A stretch of 64,000 nucleotides of DNA from Pelomonas nitida (GTDB taxonomy: Bacteria; Pseudomonadota; Gammaproteobacteria; Burkholderiales; Burkholderiaceae_C): assembly GCF_043555975.1 (NCBI RefSeq), contig NZ_JBIGIA010000017.1:1-64000 (forward strand). The letters are read 5' to 3'. A model generated the notes under the pieces. That model was not told the DNA's origin and did no database searches. It saw only the letters and a program-made list of their open reading frames with translations. Below are positions 41,249 through 51,373 of this stretch, in pieces (position 1 is the first letter of the stretch; the number at the start of each line of letters is the position of its first letter). The position numbers were made by a program, and so were the translations under genes.

Positions 41249-42085
41249 ATGCAAGTCATCCACACCATCGCCGAGCTGCGTCAGGCGCTGGCCGCCCATG
41301 CCGCGCGCGGCTTCGTGCCCACCATGGGCAACCTGCACGACGGCCATCTGGCACTGGTGAAGCAGGCGCGCGAGCTGGTGGGCCCGGCGGGCGCCGTGGT
41401 CGCCAGCATCTTCGTCAACCGGCTGCAGTTCGCGCCGCACGAGGACTTCGACACCTACCCCCGCACGCTGGCCCGCGACTGCGAGCTGCTGGCGGGTGCC
41501 GGCTGCGACATCGTCTTCGCGCCGAGCGAGAAGGAGCTCTACCCCGAGCACCAGGGCTACAAGGTGAGCCCGCCGCCGGAGCTGGCCGACATCCTCGAAG
41601 GCCACTTCCGCCCTGGCTTCTTCACGGGCGTCTGCACGGTCGTGCACAAGCTGTTCAACATCGTGCAGCCGACGCTGGCCGTGTTCGGCAAGAAGGACTA
41701 CCAGCAGCTCATGGTGCTGCGCCGCATGACGGCGCAGATGGCCCTGCCCATCGCCATCCACGGCGGCGAGACGCGCCGCAGCGACGAAGGCTTGGCGCTG
41801 TCGTCGCGCAACGGCTACTTGAGCGAGGCCGAGAAGGTGGAAGCGCTGCGCCTGTCGCGCACGCTCAAGGCCTTGATCGCGCGCTGGCAGGCCGGCGAGC
41901 GCGACGTGGCGGCGCTGGAAGCCGACGCGCTGCAATCCCTGCGCGACGCCGGCTGGGCGCCGGACTATGTGACGCTGCGCCGCCAGCACGACCTGGGCGC
42001 CGCCGCGGAAGGCCAGCCCCTGGTGGCACTGGCCGCCGCGCGGCTGGGCACCACGCGGCTGATCGACAACCTCGAGCTCAGTTGA
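41249..42085 (+). CDS. panC: Pantothenate synthetase
   Basis: 278 residues. The nucleotide-binding motif GFVPTMGNLHDGHLALV near 25 (H-x2-H), IFVNRLQFAPHEDFDTYPRT, VFGKKDYQQLMVLRRM, and DEGLALSSRNGYLS fit the class I tRNA-synthetase-like fold of PanC. It condenses pantoate and beta-alanine with ATP. It follows panB by two bases and overlaps the convergent FKBP gene by 8. Confidence 0.96.
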   Translation: MQVIHTIAELRQALAAHAARGFVPTMGNLHDGHLALVKQARELVGPAGAVVASIFVNRLQFAPHEDFDTYPRTLARDCELLAGAGCDIVFAPSEKELYPEHQGYKVSPPPELADILEGHFRPGFFTGVCTVVHKLFNIVQPTLAVFGKKDYQQLMVLRRMTAQMALPIAIHGGETRRSDEGLALSSRNGYLSEAEKVEALRLSRTLKALIARWQAGERDVAALEADALQSLRDAGWAPDYVTLRRQHDLGAAAEGQPLVALAAARLGTTRLIDNLELS

Positions 42086-42917
42086 CGGCGGTCACCTCGA
42101 TGTCGAACACCAGCGCCGCGCCGCCCGGGATGGTCTGGAAACCCAGGTTGCCGTAGGCCTGGCTGGCCGGCATGGTGATGGTGCGCTTGCCGCCCACCTT
42201 CATGCCGAGGATGCCGGCGTCGAAGCCCGCGATGACCGAACCACTGCCCAGCTTGAACGAGTAGGCGGTGCCGGAATCGAACTTGGTGCCGCGGGTGCTG
42301 GTCACACGGGCGTCGTACAGATAGCCGGTGTAGTTCAATGTGACGGTCTTGCCGGTGTCGGCGCTTGCGCCGGTGCCGACGACGGTGTCCTGCGTGGTCA
42401 AGGCCGTCACGCCCAGCCAACCATTGGGGTCGACAGCGACGAGTTCGATGTCGAACACCAGCGCCGCGTTGGCCGGGATGGCCGTGCCGGCACCGGCGCT
42501 GCCATAGGCCAGGCTCGCCGGAATGGTGACGGTGCGCTTGCCGCCCACCTTCATGCCTTGCGTGCCCTGGTCGAAGCCCTTGATGACGCCATTGGCGCCC
42601 ACGACGAAGGGCAACGGCGTGGCGCCGACGTTGCTGTCGATCTTGGTGCCCTTGGTGTCGGCATTGCGAATGTCGAAGACCCAGCCGGTGTAGGTGACCG
42701 TCACCGGCTTGCCGGCATCGGCCAGGGCGCCCGTGCCCACGGCGTTGTCGACCGTCTTCAGCGCAGTGACCGTGTGCCAGCCCTGCGGGTCGCTGACCGC
42801 AGGAGTGCCGGCGTCGCCACCGCCACCGCCGCAGGCGGCGAGGCCCAGGCTGGCGATGAGCGCGCTGGCGGCGAACTGGAGAGTCTGGCGGCGAGAATGG
42901 TTGGCGAGCATGGGCAT
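42078..42917 (-). CDS. Exported FKBP-type peptidyl-prolyl isomerase with two FKBP domains
   Basis: 279 residues. A lipobox-like LGLAACGGGGG near 26-33 suggests a lipoprotein. Two FKBP domains follow: about 47-165 (VTVTYTGWVFD, VIKGFDQGTQGMKVGGKRTVTIP, AYGSAGAGTAIPANAALVFDIELV) and 170-279 (VTLNYTGYLYD, VIAGFDAGILGMKVGGKRTITMP, AYGNLGFQTIPGGAALVFDIEV). It is a periplasmic folding catalyst. Divergent from another PPIase, of the cyclophilin family. Confidence 0.9.
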   Translation of the reverse strand: MPMLANHSRRQTLQFAASALIASLGLAACGGGGGDAGTPAVSDPQGWHTVTALKTVDNAVGTGALADAGKPVTVTYTGWVFDIRNADTKGTKIDSNVGATPLPFVVGANGVIKGFDQGTQGMKVGGKRTVTIPASLAYGSAGAGTAIPANAALVFDIELVAVDPNGWLGVTALTTQDTVVGTGASADTGKTVTLNYTGYLYDARVTSTRGTKFDSGTAYSFKLGSGSVIAGFDAGILGMKVGGKRTITMPASQAYGNLGFQTIPGGAALVFDIEVTAVN

Positions 42918-43051
42918 GTGTGAAGAAAGGGGCTACCGCCCAGTTCGGGTGGCGGCGCAGACTATATAGAAGCCACCGGATGTAAAGGCTTGTAAGGCAA
43001 CGTCAACGCCTGGTCCTGCCCCACGTTAAGCCCCCAATGCCGGAGACCGCC

Positions 43052-43756
43052 ATGAATCTGTTCCAACGCCTGTCGAGTTTTGCCGTGGCCTTCTGCACAA
43101 CGGCACTGCTGAGCGCCTGCGGAGGCGGCGTGGACGTCGAGGTTGGTGGTGGCAGTGGTAGCGGCGGCGGCACGCCGTATCCGGTCCCCAACCCGGTGGC
43201 GAATGCGCCCACGCTGTCGTGCAGTGCCGCCGGCCTGGCCGCATCCACGGCCAGCACCTGGCCCACGGTCTGCATGCTGACCAGCAGCGGCGAGATCGTC
43301 GTCGAGCTGTACGACACCTACTCCCCGCAGACGGTGGCCAACTTCTACAAGTACGTCGCCGCGGGCTTCTACACCAAGACGCTGATCCACCGCGTGGACC
43401 GCGACTTCGTCATCCAGGGCGGCGGCTACACCTCGGGCATGGTGGCAAAGACGCCGCTGTACGCACCCATCAAGCTGGAAAGCAACAACGGCCTGTCCAA
43501 CCTGCGCGGCACCCTCGCCATGGCCCGCCGCAGCGAGGCCGACTCGGCCACCAGCCAGTTCTTCTTCAACGTCGTGGACAACACCAGCCTCGACTACCAA
43601 AGCACCAGCAACCCCGGCTACGCGGTGTTCGGCCGCATCATCTCCGGCCTGAACACGCTGGACGCCATCAACGTCGTGCCGACCTACACCTACAGCCAGA
43701 CGGACATCGAGCCGCGCACCGAGGTGCTGGTGTACTGGATGCAGCGGCTGAAGTAA
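43052..43756 (+). CDS. Cyclophilin-type peptidyl-prolyl isomerase lipoprotein
   Basis: 234 residues from ATG at 43052, preceded by GGAGA at the right spacing. A lipoprotein signal (LLSACGGGVDV) is followed by a Gly/Ser-rich linker and the cyclophilin core: SSGEIVVELYD, VANFYKYVAAGFYTKTLIHRVDRDFVIQGG, GTLAMARRSEADSATSQFFFNVVDN. It ends YWMQRLK. A periplasmic partner of the divergent FKBP lipoprotein; the two PPIase families are unrelated in fold. Confidence 0.9.
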   Translation: MNLFQRLSSFAVAFCTTALLSACGGGVDVEVGGGSGSGGGTPYPVPNPVANAPTLSCSAAGLAASTASTWPTVCMLTSSGEIVVELYDTYSPQTVANFYKYVAAGFYTKTLIHRVDRDFVIQGGGYTSGMVAKTPLYAPIKLESNNGLSNLRGTLAMARRSEADSATSQFFFNVVDNTSLDYQSTSNPGYAVFGRIISGLNTLDAINVVPTYTYSQTDIEPRTEVLVYWMQRLK

Positions 43757-43812
43757 GGCCTGTCTCATCGCCACCCGCCGCTGCGGGCGCGCCCGGTGGC
43801 AGACTCGCGGCC

Positions 43813-44937
43813 ATGCCCGATATCGCCGCCCCAGCCATCCGCCGCATCGCCCTCACCACCGGCGGTGGCGACGCGCCCGGCCTGAACGCCGTCATCCAGG
43901 CCGTGACGCGCGCGGCATTGCAGCAGGGCTGGACCTGCCTGGGCATCCGCGACGGCTACGACGGCCTGCTGCGGCCCGAGCGCTACCGCGCCGGAGACGG
44001 CTGCGTCGAGCTGACGCCCGAGCGCGTCGACGGCATTGCGGCGCTGGGCGGCACGTTGCTCGGCTCCACGAACAAGGGCGACCCCTTCGCCTACCCGACG
44101 CCGCGGCCCGACGGCAGCGTCGCGACGCTCGACCGCTCGCAGGACCTGCTGGACGCGCTGGCCCGCGAGCGCGTGGATGCACTGGTGGCTGTGGGGGGCG
44201 ACGGCTCGCTGGGCATCGCCCACCGGCTGGCGCAGCGCGGGCTGCGTGTCGTCGGCGTACCCAAGACCATCGACAACGATCTCGATGGCACGGTGACGAC
44301 CTTCGGCTTCGACACCGCCGTGGCGTTCGCCAGCGAGTGCATCGACCGCCTGCACACCACCGCCGCCAGCCATCACCGCATCATCGTCGTCGAGGTGATG
44401 GGGCGTTATGCCGGCTGGATCGCACTGCATGCCGGGCTGGCGGGTGGCGCGCACGCCATCCTGCTGCCCGAGCTGCCGTTTGACCTGGCCGCCGTGGCGG
44501 CGCTGGTTGCCGCGCGTGAGGCGCGGGGCCAAGCCTATTCCCTCGTCGTCGTCGCTGAGGGCGCCTGCCCACGCGAGGGCCACCGCGCGCTGCTCGGGCC
44601 GGCCGAGGCCGGCCATGCCGAGCGCCTGGGCGGCATGGGCGAGCAGGTCAGCCAGGCCCTGGGCCGGCTCACCGGCAAGGACGCGCGCTGCGTCGTGCTG
44701 GGCCACCTGCTGCGCGGCGGCAGCCCGACCGCCTTCGACCGCGTGGCCGCGCTGCGCTTCGGCGCGGCCGCCGTGCGTGCGCTGGCCGCCGGGCAGCAGG
44801 GGGTCATGGTGGCGCTGACCGGCCGCGACGTGCAGCCCGTGCCGCTGGCCGATGTGGCCGGCCGCATGAAAGCCGTGCCGCTGGACGGCGACACGTTGGC
44901 CACCGCGCGCGACCTGGGCATCTGCCTGGGCGTCTGA
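43813..44937 (+). CDS. 6-phosphofructokinase with mixed ATP/PPi motifs
   Basis: 374 residues from ATG at 43813. TTGGGDAPGLNAVI near 15 and the rest match PFK family A. The phosphoryl-donor loop is VGGDGSLG, the ATP-type Gly, but the substrate loop is VPKTIDNDLDGT, with the Lys of PPi-dependent enzymes rather than the Gly of ATP-PFKs. LRGGSPTAFDR near the end is intact. Donor specificity cannot be told from these two positions. Many relatives use the Entner-Doudoroff route and lack PFK. Confidence 0.9.
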   Translation: MPDIAAPAIRRIALTTGGGDAPGLNAVIQAVTRAALQQGWTCLGIRDGYDGLLRPERYRAGDGCVELTPERVDGIAALGGTLLGSTNKGDPFAYPTPRPDGSVATLDRSQDLLDALARERVDALVAVGGDGSLGIAHRLAQRGLRVVGVPKTIDNDLDGTVTTFGFDTAVAFASECIDRLHTTAASHHRIIVVEVMGRYAGWIALHAGLAGGAHAILLPELPFDLAAVAALVAAREARGQAYSLVVVAEGACPREGHRALLGPAEAGHAERLGGMGEQVSQALGRLTGKDARCVVLGHLLRGGSPTAFDRVAALRFGAAAVRALAAGQQGVMVALTGRDVQPVPLADVAGRMKAVPLDGDTLATARDLGICLGV

Positions 44938-45052
44938 ACCCGCCCGCGCTGCGGCCTGACCCCGCCGTCGTGCAGCTCGTCGCAGCCCGCGCGACCCCGC
45001 TCGCACCATCGCTTAGGCTGCGCCCGTCTTTCACTCCCACGAAAAACTCGTC

Positions 45053-45247
45053 ATGACCCGTATCGCTTCCCTGGGCGTCGCCCTGTCCGCCGCCGCCCTG
45101 CTCAGCGCCTGCGTCTTCGCGCCGCCCTCCAGCTCGTTCAACGCCGCCGACGCCGACACGCTGGCCAAGAACAGCGACCGCGCGCTGCTCGCCTGCGGTG
45201 CCGGCAACGTCAAGGAAGTCAGCGCCAAGAGCTTCAGCTGCAAGTAA
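45053..45247 (+). CDS. Small lipoprotein of unknown function
   Basis: 64 residues. The N-terminus MTRIASLGVALSAAALLSACVFAPPSS has a lipobox (LLSAC) with Cys20. The mature part of about 45 residues carries two further Cys (LLACGAG, SFSCK), possibly a disulfide. No family recognised. Upstream 115-base gap may hold its promoter; downstream is a bidirectional hairpin shared with recG. Confidence 0.75.
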   Translation: MTRIASLGVALSAAALLSACVFAPPSSSFNAADADTLAKNSDRALLACGAGNVKEVSAKSFSCK

Positions 45248-45252
45248 GCGGC

Positions 45253-45291
45253 TAGGGCCTGTTTACCCTACTCCCGTAGGGTAAACAGGCC

Positions 45292-45294
<3 letters not shown>
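45253..45294. terminator. Bidirectional terminator hairpin between lipoprotein gene and recG
   Basis: TAGGGCCTGTTTACCCTA (45253-45270) and TAGGGTAAACAGGCCCTA (45277-45294) are perfectly complementary over 18 bases around a 6-base loop. It sits between the convergent lipoprotein and recG genes and overlaps the recG stop codon. There is no T tract on either side, so termination may depend on the hairpin alone or Rho. Confidence 0.85.
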
Positions 45295-47352
<2,058 letters not shown>

Positions 47353-47382
47353 GGCCCGCATTGTGCGGGCGCCCGTGGGGGC

Positions 47383-47751
47383 TCAGGTCGGTGTCGGCAC
47401 GCCGGCCATGCGGTCGTACGAGACGAAGAACTGGCGTGCCAGCGCGAGCAGCTGGCCTTCGCTGAGCGGGGCGGCGGGCCGGTAGTCGGCGATGCGCGGC
47501 GCCAGCTGCGGGCGGTGTTCCTCGATGTAGTGGCGCAGCTGGCCCAGCACCACATGGGCACCGGTCACCAACACCTCGGGCGTGTCCTGCACGGCCTGGC
47601 ACACCGCCTCGAAGAGCGCGTGCTCGGCCCGCTCGTCATGGCCGTGCGGGCGGCGGTTGTGGGGCTCGATGCGGGCCGCGTGAACCTGGTGGGCATCGAA
47701 ATGCAGCACCTGCGCGTGGTGGTGATCGAGATGGACGACGGCGTGGAACAT
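47383..47751 (-). CDS. Conserved protein, possibly eRF1/host-attachment-like
   Basis: 122 residues. It starts MFHAVVHLDHHHAQVLHFD and has a His-rich N-terminus. The layout, with a short beta-alpha domain then HVVLGQLRHYIEEHRPQLAPRIADYRP and a terminal RQFFVSYDRMAGV, recalls a group annotated in betaproteobacteria as translational-machinery or eRF1-like proteins. The function is not established. It follows the DksA/TraR-type gene by 28 bases on the same strand, so the two are probably one transcript. Confidence 0.6.
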   Translation of the reverse strand: MFHAVVHLDHHHAQVLHFDAHQVHAARIEPHNRRPHGHDERAEHALFEAVCQAVQDTPEVLVTGAHVVLGQLRHYIEEHRPQLAPRIADYRPAAPLSEGQLLALARQFFVSYDRMAGVPTPT

Positions 47752-47779
47752 CAGTTTTCTCCTCGAAAGACGGAAAGGT

Positions 47780-48151
47780 TCAGCGAGCCGCCTCGGCGGC
47801 GGACTGGCAGGGGACGCAGCGCAGCGCCTGGGGCTGGCGCTGCAGGCGGTCGAAGGGAATGGCGGCAGCGCAGTCGATGCAGCGGCCGAAGCCGGGTTGC
47901 TTCAGGCGCTCCAGCGCGTTGTCGATGGCCTGCAGTTCGGCCACCAGGTGGGCGTCGCGGATCTGGTCGAGCTCACGGTCGGCCTCGTGCTCGCGCAGCT
48001 CGCGCGGGTCCTCCGCCACCAGGGCGGCGGCGTGGTCGAGGCGGTCGCCGCCGTCGCGCTGAGCCTGCAGCGCGGCATGCGCCTGCCGCCGCGCAAGCTG
48101 CAGCTCGCTTTCCAGCAGCGCGTGTTGTCCGGGGGTGAGGGATGTGCTCAT
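47780..48151 (-). CDS. DksA/TraR-type C4 zinc-finger protein
   Basis: 123 residues from ATG at 48151, preceded by AGGAGG at the right distance, which decides the start over an upstream in-frame ATG. A helical N-terminus (coiled-coil-like, HALLESELQLARRQAHAALQAQRDG) precedes the C4 zinc finger CIDCAAAI...QALRCVPCQ. DksA-like proteins bind the RNA polymerase secondary channel and alter promoter response. A FNR-type site lies in its upstream region. Confidence 0.8.
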   Translation of the reverse strand: MSTSLTPGQHALLESELQLARRQAHAALQAQRDGGDRLDHAAALVAEDPRELREHEADRELDQIRDAHLVAELQAIDNALERLKQPGFGRCIDCAAAIPFDRLQRQPQALRCVPCQSAAEAAR

Positions 48152-48195
48152 GGAACCTCCTGAGCCCATGCTCCCACTGCCGGTGCCCGCGCTCT

Positions 48196-48209
48196 TTGAG
48201 GTGGGTCAA
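48196..48209. promoter_or_regulatory. FNR-type site upstream of the DksA-like gene
   Basis: TTGAGGTGGGTCAA matches the TTGAT-N4-ATCAA FNR/Anr consensus at both TTGA and TCAA ends; GTCAA right halves are common in betaproteobacterial anaerobic promoters. It is centred 52 bases upstream of the DksA-like start on the minus strand and 68 bases upstream of queA on the plus strand. Confidence 0.55.
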
Positions 48210-48269
48210 GAGTGGGCGAGGGAGAATGCCTGCCCTTTGGCACGGGTCTGTCAGGCCCTCAAATACACC

Positions 48270-49427
48270 ATGAATCTTCCCGCCGCCCCCGCGCACACCG
48301 TCGCCGATTTCGACTTCGATCTGCCGCCCGAACTCATCGCGCAACATCCGGCCGCCGAGCGCAGCGCCTCGCGGCTGCTGGACGCCACCGGCCCTGCGCC
48401 CGTGGACCGCGTGTTCCGCGAGCTGCCCGAGCTGCTGTCGCCCGGCGACCTGCTCGTCTTCAACAACACGCGCGTCATCAAGGCGCGGCTGTACGGCGTG
48501 AAAGCGACGGGCGGCAACGTCGAGGCGCTGGTCGAGCGCGTCTTGCCCGGCTGCTCCACGAGCCCCCCCGCAGATGCTGCGCATCCGCTGCCCCCCGAGG
48601 GGGCGCAGCCGGCTCGGGGCGGCCCCGCGCCGGCAGGCGAGGTCTGGATGCACTTACGCGCCAGCAAGAGCCCCAAGCCGGGCAGCCGCGTGCGCTTTGC
48701 CGACGCCTTCGACGCCGAGGTGCTGGGCCGCTGCGGGCCGGACAAAGGCCTCTTCCATATGCGCTTTGCCGGCGATCCGTTCGCGCTGCTGGAGGCCCAC
48801 GGCCACGTGCCGTTGCCGCCCTACATCGAGCATGTCGACAACGCCGATGACGAACGCCGCTACCAGACGGTGTTCGCCCGCGAGCCCGGCGCGGTGGCGG
48901 CACCAACCGCCGCGCTGCATTTCGACGAGGCGCTGCTCGCGCGCCTGGCCGAGCGCGGTGTGGAGCGCGCGCACGTGACGCTGCACGTCGGTGCCGGCAC
49001 CTTCCAGCCGGTGCGCGTTGACCGCCTGGCCGACCACAAGATGCACAGCGAATGGTTCGACGTGCCGCAAGCCACCGTCGACGCCGTGGCCGCCTGCCGC
49101 GCGCGGGGCGGCCGGGTGGTGGCCGTGGGCACGACGACGCTGCGCGCGCTGGAATCCGCCGCGCGCGGCGGCCAGCTGCAGGCCGGCGCCCGCGAGACGG
49201 ACATCTTCATCACGCCCGGCTTCGAGTTCCGCGTCGTCGACCGCCTCGTCACCAACTTCCACCTGCCCAAGAGCACGCTGATGATGCTGGTCAGCGCACT
49301 GGCCGGCCATGCCCAGGTGATGGCGCTGTACCGCCACGCGATTGCGCAGCGCTATCGCTTCTTCAGCTACGGGGACGCGATGCTGCTGGAGCGTCAGGAA
49401 GGTGGAGCGGCGACCGCAGTCACTTGA
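48270..49427 (+). CDS. queA: S-adenosylmethionine:tRNA ribosyltransferase-isomerase QueA
   Basis: 385 residues from ATG at 48270; typical QueA has 340-356. FDLPPELIAQHP, LLVFNNTRVIKARLYG, LRASKSPKPG, ALHFDEALLARLAERG and TNFHLPKSTLMMLVSA are family signatures. QueA transfers the ribosyl group of AdoMet to preQ1 in tRNA to make epoxyqueuosine. About 30 extra residues (about 93-123: CSTSPPADAAHPLPPEGAQ...) interrupt the family alignment and are encoded by a GC palindrome-rich insertion resembling the dispersed repeat. The protein otherwise looks functional. Confidence 0.93.
   Translation: MNLPAAPAHTVADFDFDLPPELIAQHPAAERSASRLLDATGPAPVDRVFRELPELLSPGDLLVFNNTRVIKARLYGVKATGGNVEALVERVLPGCSTSPPADAAHPLPPEGAQPARGGPAPAGEVWMHLRASKSPKPGSRVRFADAFDAEVLGRCGPDKGLFHMRFAGDPFALLEAHGHVPLPPYIEHVDNADDERRYQTVFAREPGAVAAPTAALHFDEALLARLAERGVERAHVTLHVGAGTFQPVRVDRLADHKMHSEWFDVPQATVDAVAACRARGGRVVAVGTTTLRALESAARGGQLQAGARETDIFITPGFEFRVVDRLVTNFHLPKSTLMMLVSALAGHAQVMALYRHAIAQRYRFFSYGDAMLLERQEGGAATAVT
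48546..48638 (+). repeat. In-frame GC-hairpin insertion in queA
   Basis: This block has CCGCTGCCCCCCGAGGGGGCG and CTCGGGGCGGCCCCG and adds about 31 codons that QueA relatives lack. The CCCCGAGGGGG core is the same motif that ends the dispersed repeat copies (CCCCTCGGGGG inverted). It is probably a repeat insertion that kept the frame; identity with the other copies is partial. Confidence 0.55.
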
Positions 49428-51261
49428 CTCCGGTGCGTGCTTGTGCGCTCAGGCGTGCCGCGAAGCTGCTGTTACCACCCAATCCGAGCACGAGCTTTTC
49501 GGTTGCTCGCGTAGCGGCGACATACAGCACGCGTGCAGCCTCCTTCTCGTCATCGCCTGTCGCAGGCAGGTGGCCGATGCCAGGCAGTGCAACGACTGGA
49601 AACTCCAAGCCCTTGCTGACCCTCATGGTCATGATTTGAATGACGTTCGCATCGGGCCTGTAGTCACCCGTCCCCTTGCGCACATTGCTGGGCAGACGCT
49701 GCTCCGCGAAGACGGCAGCGCATAGGTCCATGGTCTTCCAGTCGGCACACAGGACGGCCATCTCACCCCAAGCGTGGCCCTGCTGATGCGCCTGTCTCAA
49801 CGAGGTGGCGATGGCCCACACCTCTTCGTGTAGTGTGGGCAATCGGATGATCAACGGGGCTTCGCCGTCGCGACCGCAACCGATGGGCTTGAGCAGTGGA
49901 ATGCCGTCTTCATCACTGTCGTCGGGCGTCAGCAGGTCGGCGGCGATGGCAGCAGCCACCTGCAGGATTTGGCGCGTGTTGCGATAGTTGACTTTCAATA
50001 TCGTCGTGCGCCCCTGGGCCTGGATGCCGACACTTTTGAAGCTGAACTGCTGCGTACGCCGGCGTTCATAGATGCTCTGCGCATCGTCGTAGAGCAACAG
50101 CAGGCTGTTAGTGCTCGGGTCGACCATCTGCGTGACCAGCTTGAGCCACTCAGGGGCAAAGTCGTGACCTTCGTCGATCAGGACGGCCTGGTACTGACCG
50201 CTCGGGATCTGTCGGTTTTCGACGCTGCGGATGACGCCATCGACCAGCGCCTGCACGTACTGCTGGGCGCCCATCTTTCCGGGCAAGGTCTGGCCGAAGG
50301 TGACCAGTTGATCGCGACACCATTTGTGGAAATGGCGTACATGCACGCGACCGCCCAGATCCTTGGAGGCCATCGTGGCAGCCAGCTTGACCGCCAAGGG
50401 CTCGTTGAAGCACAAGACAAGGATGGGTTTGCTATTCAGGCCGCTGGTGCGAGCGAGCAACTCGGCGCGGTAGCCCAGTATCATCGTCTTGCCGGACCCA
50501 GCAACGCCGTGAATGACGCGATGGCCGTCGCCCAGTGACCGGGCCAGCTGCTCCTGCTGCAGATCCATCACCCGCATGATCTCGGGCAGCTCTGCCTCTT
50601 CGTTCGTATCGCTGTCGAACAGATCGTCAGACGAGGGAACCCGCACCTGCGGGAACATGATCCATCGCACGCGATCACATTGGGGCAGACTCATCACGCC
50701 GCGCATCATGAATGGGAACATGCCCCACAACCGGCTCTGCAATGCCTCGGGCTCGACGCCCTCAAGCATCTCGTCCTGGCAGAGCACGCGATCCGGGTCG
50801 ATGGCGTGCTGCAATTCGGCCTGTTCGAACTGTCGTCGCGTGATGTTGGCAAGCACGACGCCGTAGCTCCACGGAAAGGCCAGCTTGCCGCGATGGCTGC
50901 CTTCGGCATGGACCAGTTGCGGGTCGCGCTCCAGCGCGTTGACGACCTGATGCGCATACTGGCGCGCCTGCTCCAAGGGATTGATCACGCACTTGGTTTG
51001 CCCGTTGACCAGGATCTCCCAGGTGTGCCGGTCGATCTTGTGCAAGGTGCTCAGCCGCCAGTCCTTGACCTCCAGGATGAGCATGCCGCGCCGGGGATGC
51101 AGCACGCAGAAGTCCGGATGGGCATTGCTAGGGCCCATCGGCACGTCGTACCAAAGGAGGTAGTCATCGTCCAACTTCGCTTCGAGGCGCTCTGCCAGTC
51201 GGCGTTCGCCACTGGTCATGCGGGAAACGCAGCTTCCCAAAGTCGGGATGAGTGTTGCCAT
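49420..51261 (-). CDS. NERD nuclease-related domain fused to UvrD-like helicase
   Basis: 613 residues from ATG at 51261. N-terminal NERD domain: Asp50 in HPDFCVLHP and Glu64-x-Lys66 in LILEVKDW, the PD-(D/E)xK-like core. A superfamily 1 helicase follows: Walker A GVAGSGKTMIL near 250, VLIDEGHDF (motif II), NYRNTRQI, GLEFPVVALPG, and VAATRATEKLVLGL (motif VI). Its base composition is visibly lower in GC (about 58 percent in sampled lines) than queA (about 75). It lies between queA and tgt, which suggests acquisition. A defence or DNA-repair role is plausible but not shown. Confidence 0.88.
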   Translation of the reverse strand: MATLIPTLGSCVSRMTSGERRLAERLEAKLDDDYLLWYDVPMGPSNAHPDFCVLHPRRGMLILEVKDWRLSTLHKIDRHTWEILVNGQTKCVINPLEQARQYAHQVVNALERDPQLVHAEGSHRGKLAFPWSYGVVLANITRRQFEQAELQHAIDPDRVLCQDEMLEGVEPEALQSRLWGMFPFMMRGVMSLPQCDRVRWIMFPQVRVPSSDDLFDSDTNEEAELPEIMRVMDLQQEQLARSLGDGHRVIHGVAGSGKTMILGYRAELLARTSGLNSKPILVLCFNEPLAVKLAATMASKDLGGRVHVRHFHKWCRDQLVTFGQTLPGKMGAQQYVQALVDGVIRSVENRQIPSGQYQAVLIDEGHDFAPEWLKLVTQMVDPSTNSLLLLYDDAQSIYERRRTQQFSFKSVGIQAQGRTTILKVNYRNTRQILQVAAAIAADLLTPDDSDEDGIPLLKPIGCGRDGEAPLIIRLPTLHEEVWAIATSLRQAHQQGHAWGEMAVLCADWKTMDLCAAVFAEQRLPSNVRKGTGDYRPDANVIQIMTMRVSKGLEFPVVALPGIGHLPATGDDEKEAARVLYVAATRATEKLVLGLGGNSSFAARLSAQARTGVK

Positions 51262-51373
51262 CTTGATTCGCCGTCTCGGTGCTTTTCCGTGCTTGGTACT
51301 AACCATGAATCGGTGCGGCTAGCAGCGAGGGCCCGGAGGGATGTTGCGCGCGGGATATCCCGCCCGCAACATC

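Noticed and set aside
49420..51261. NERD-helicase as a defined anti-phage system
   Set aside because: Only one gene with no recognised defence partner; role left open.
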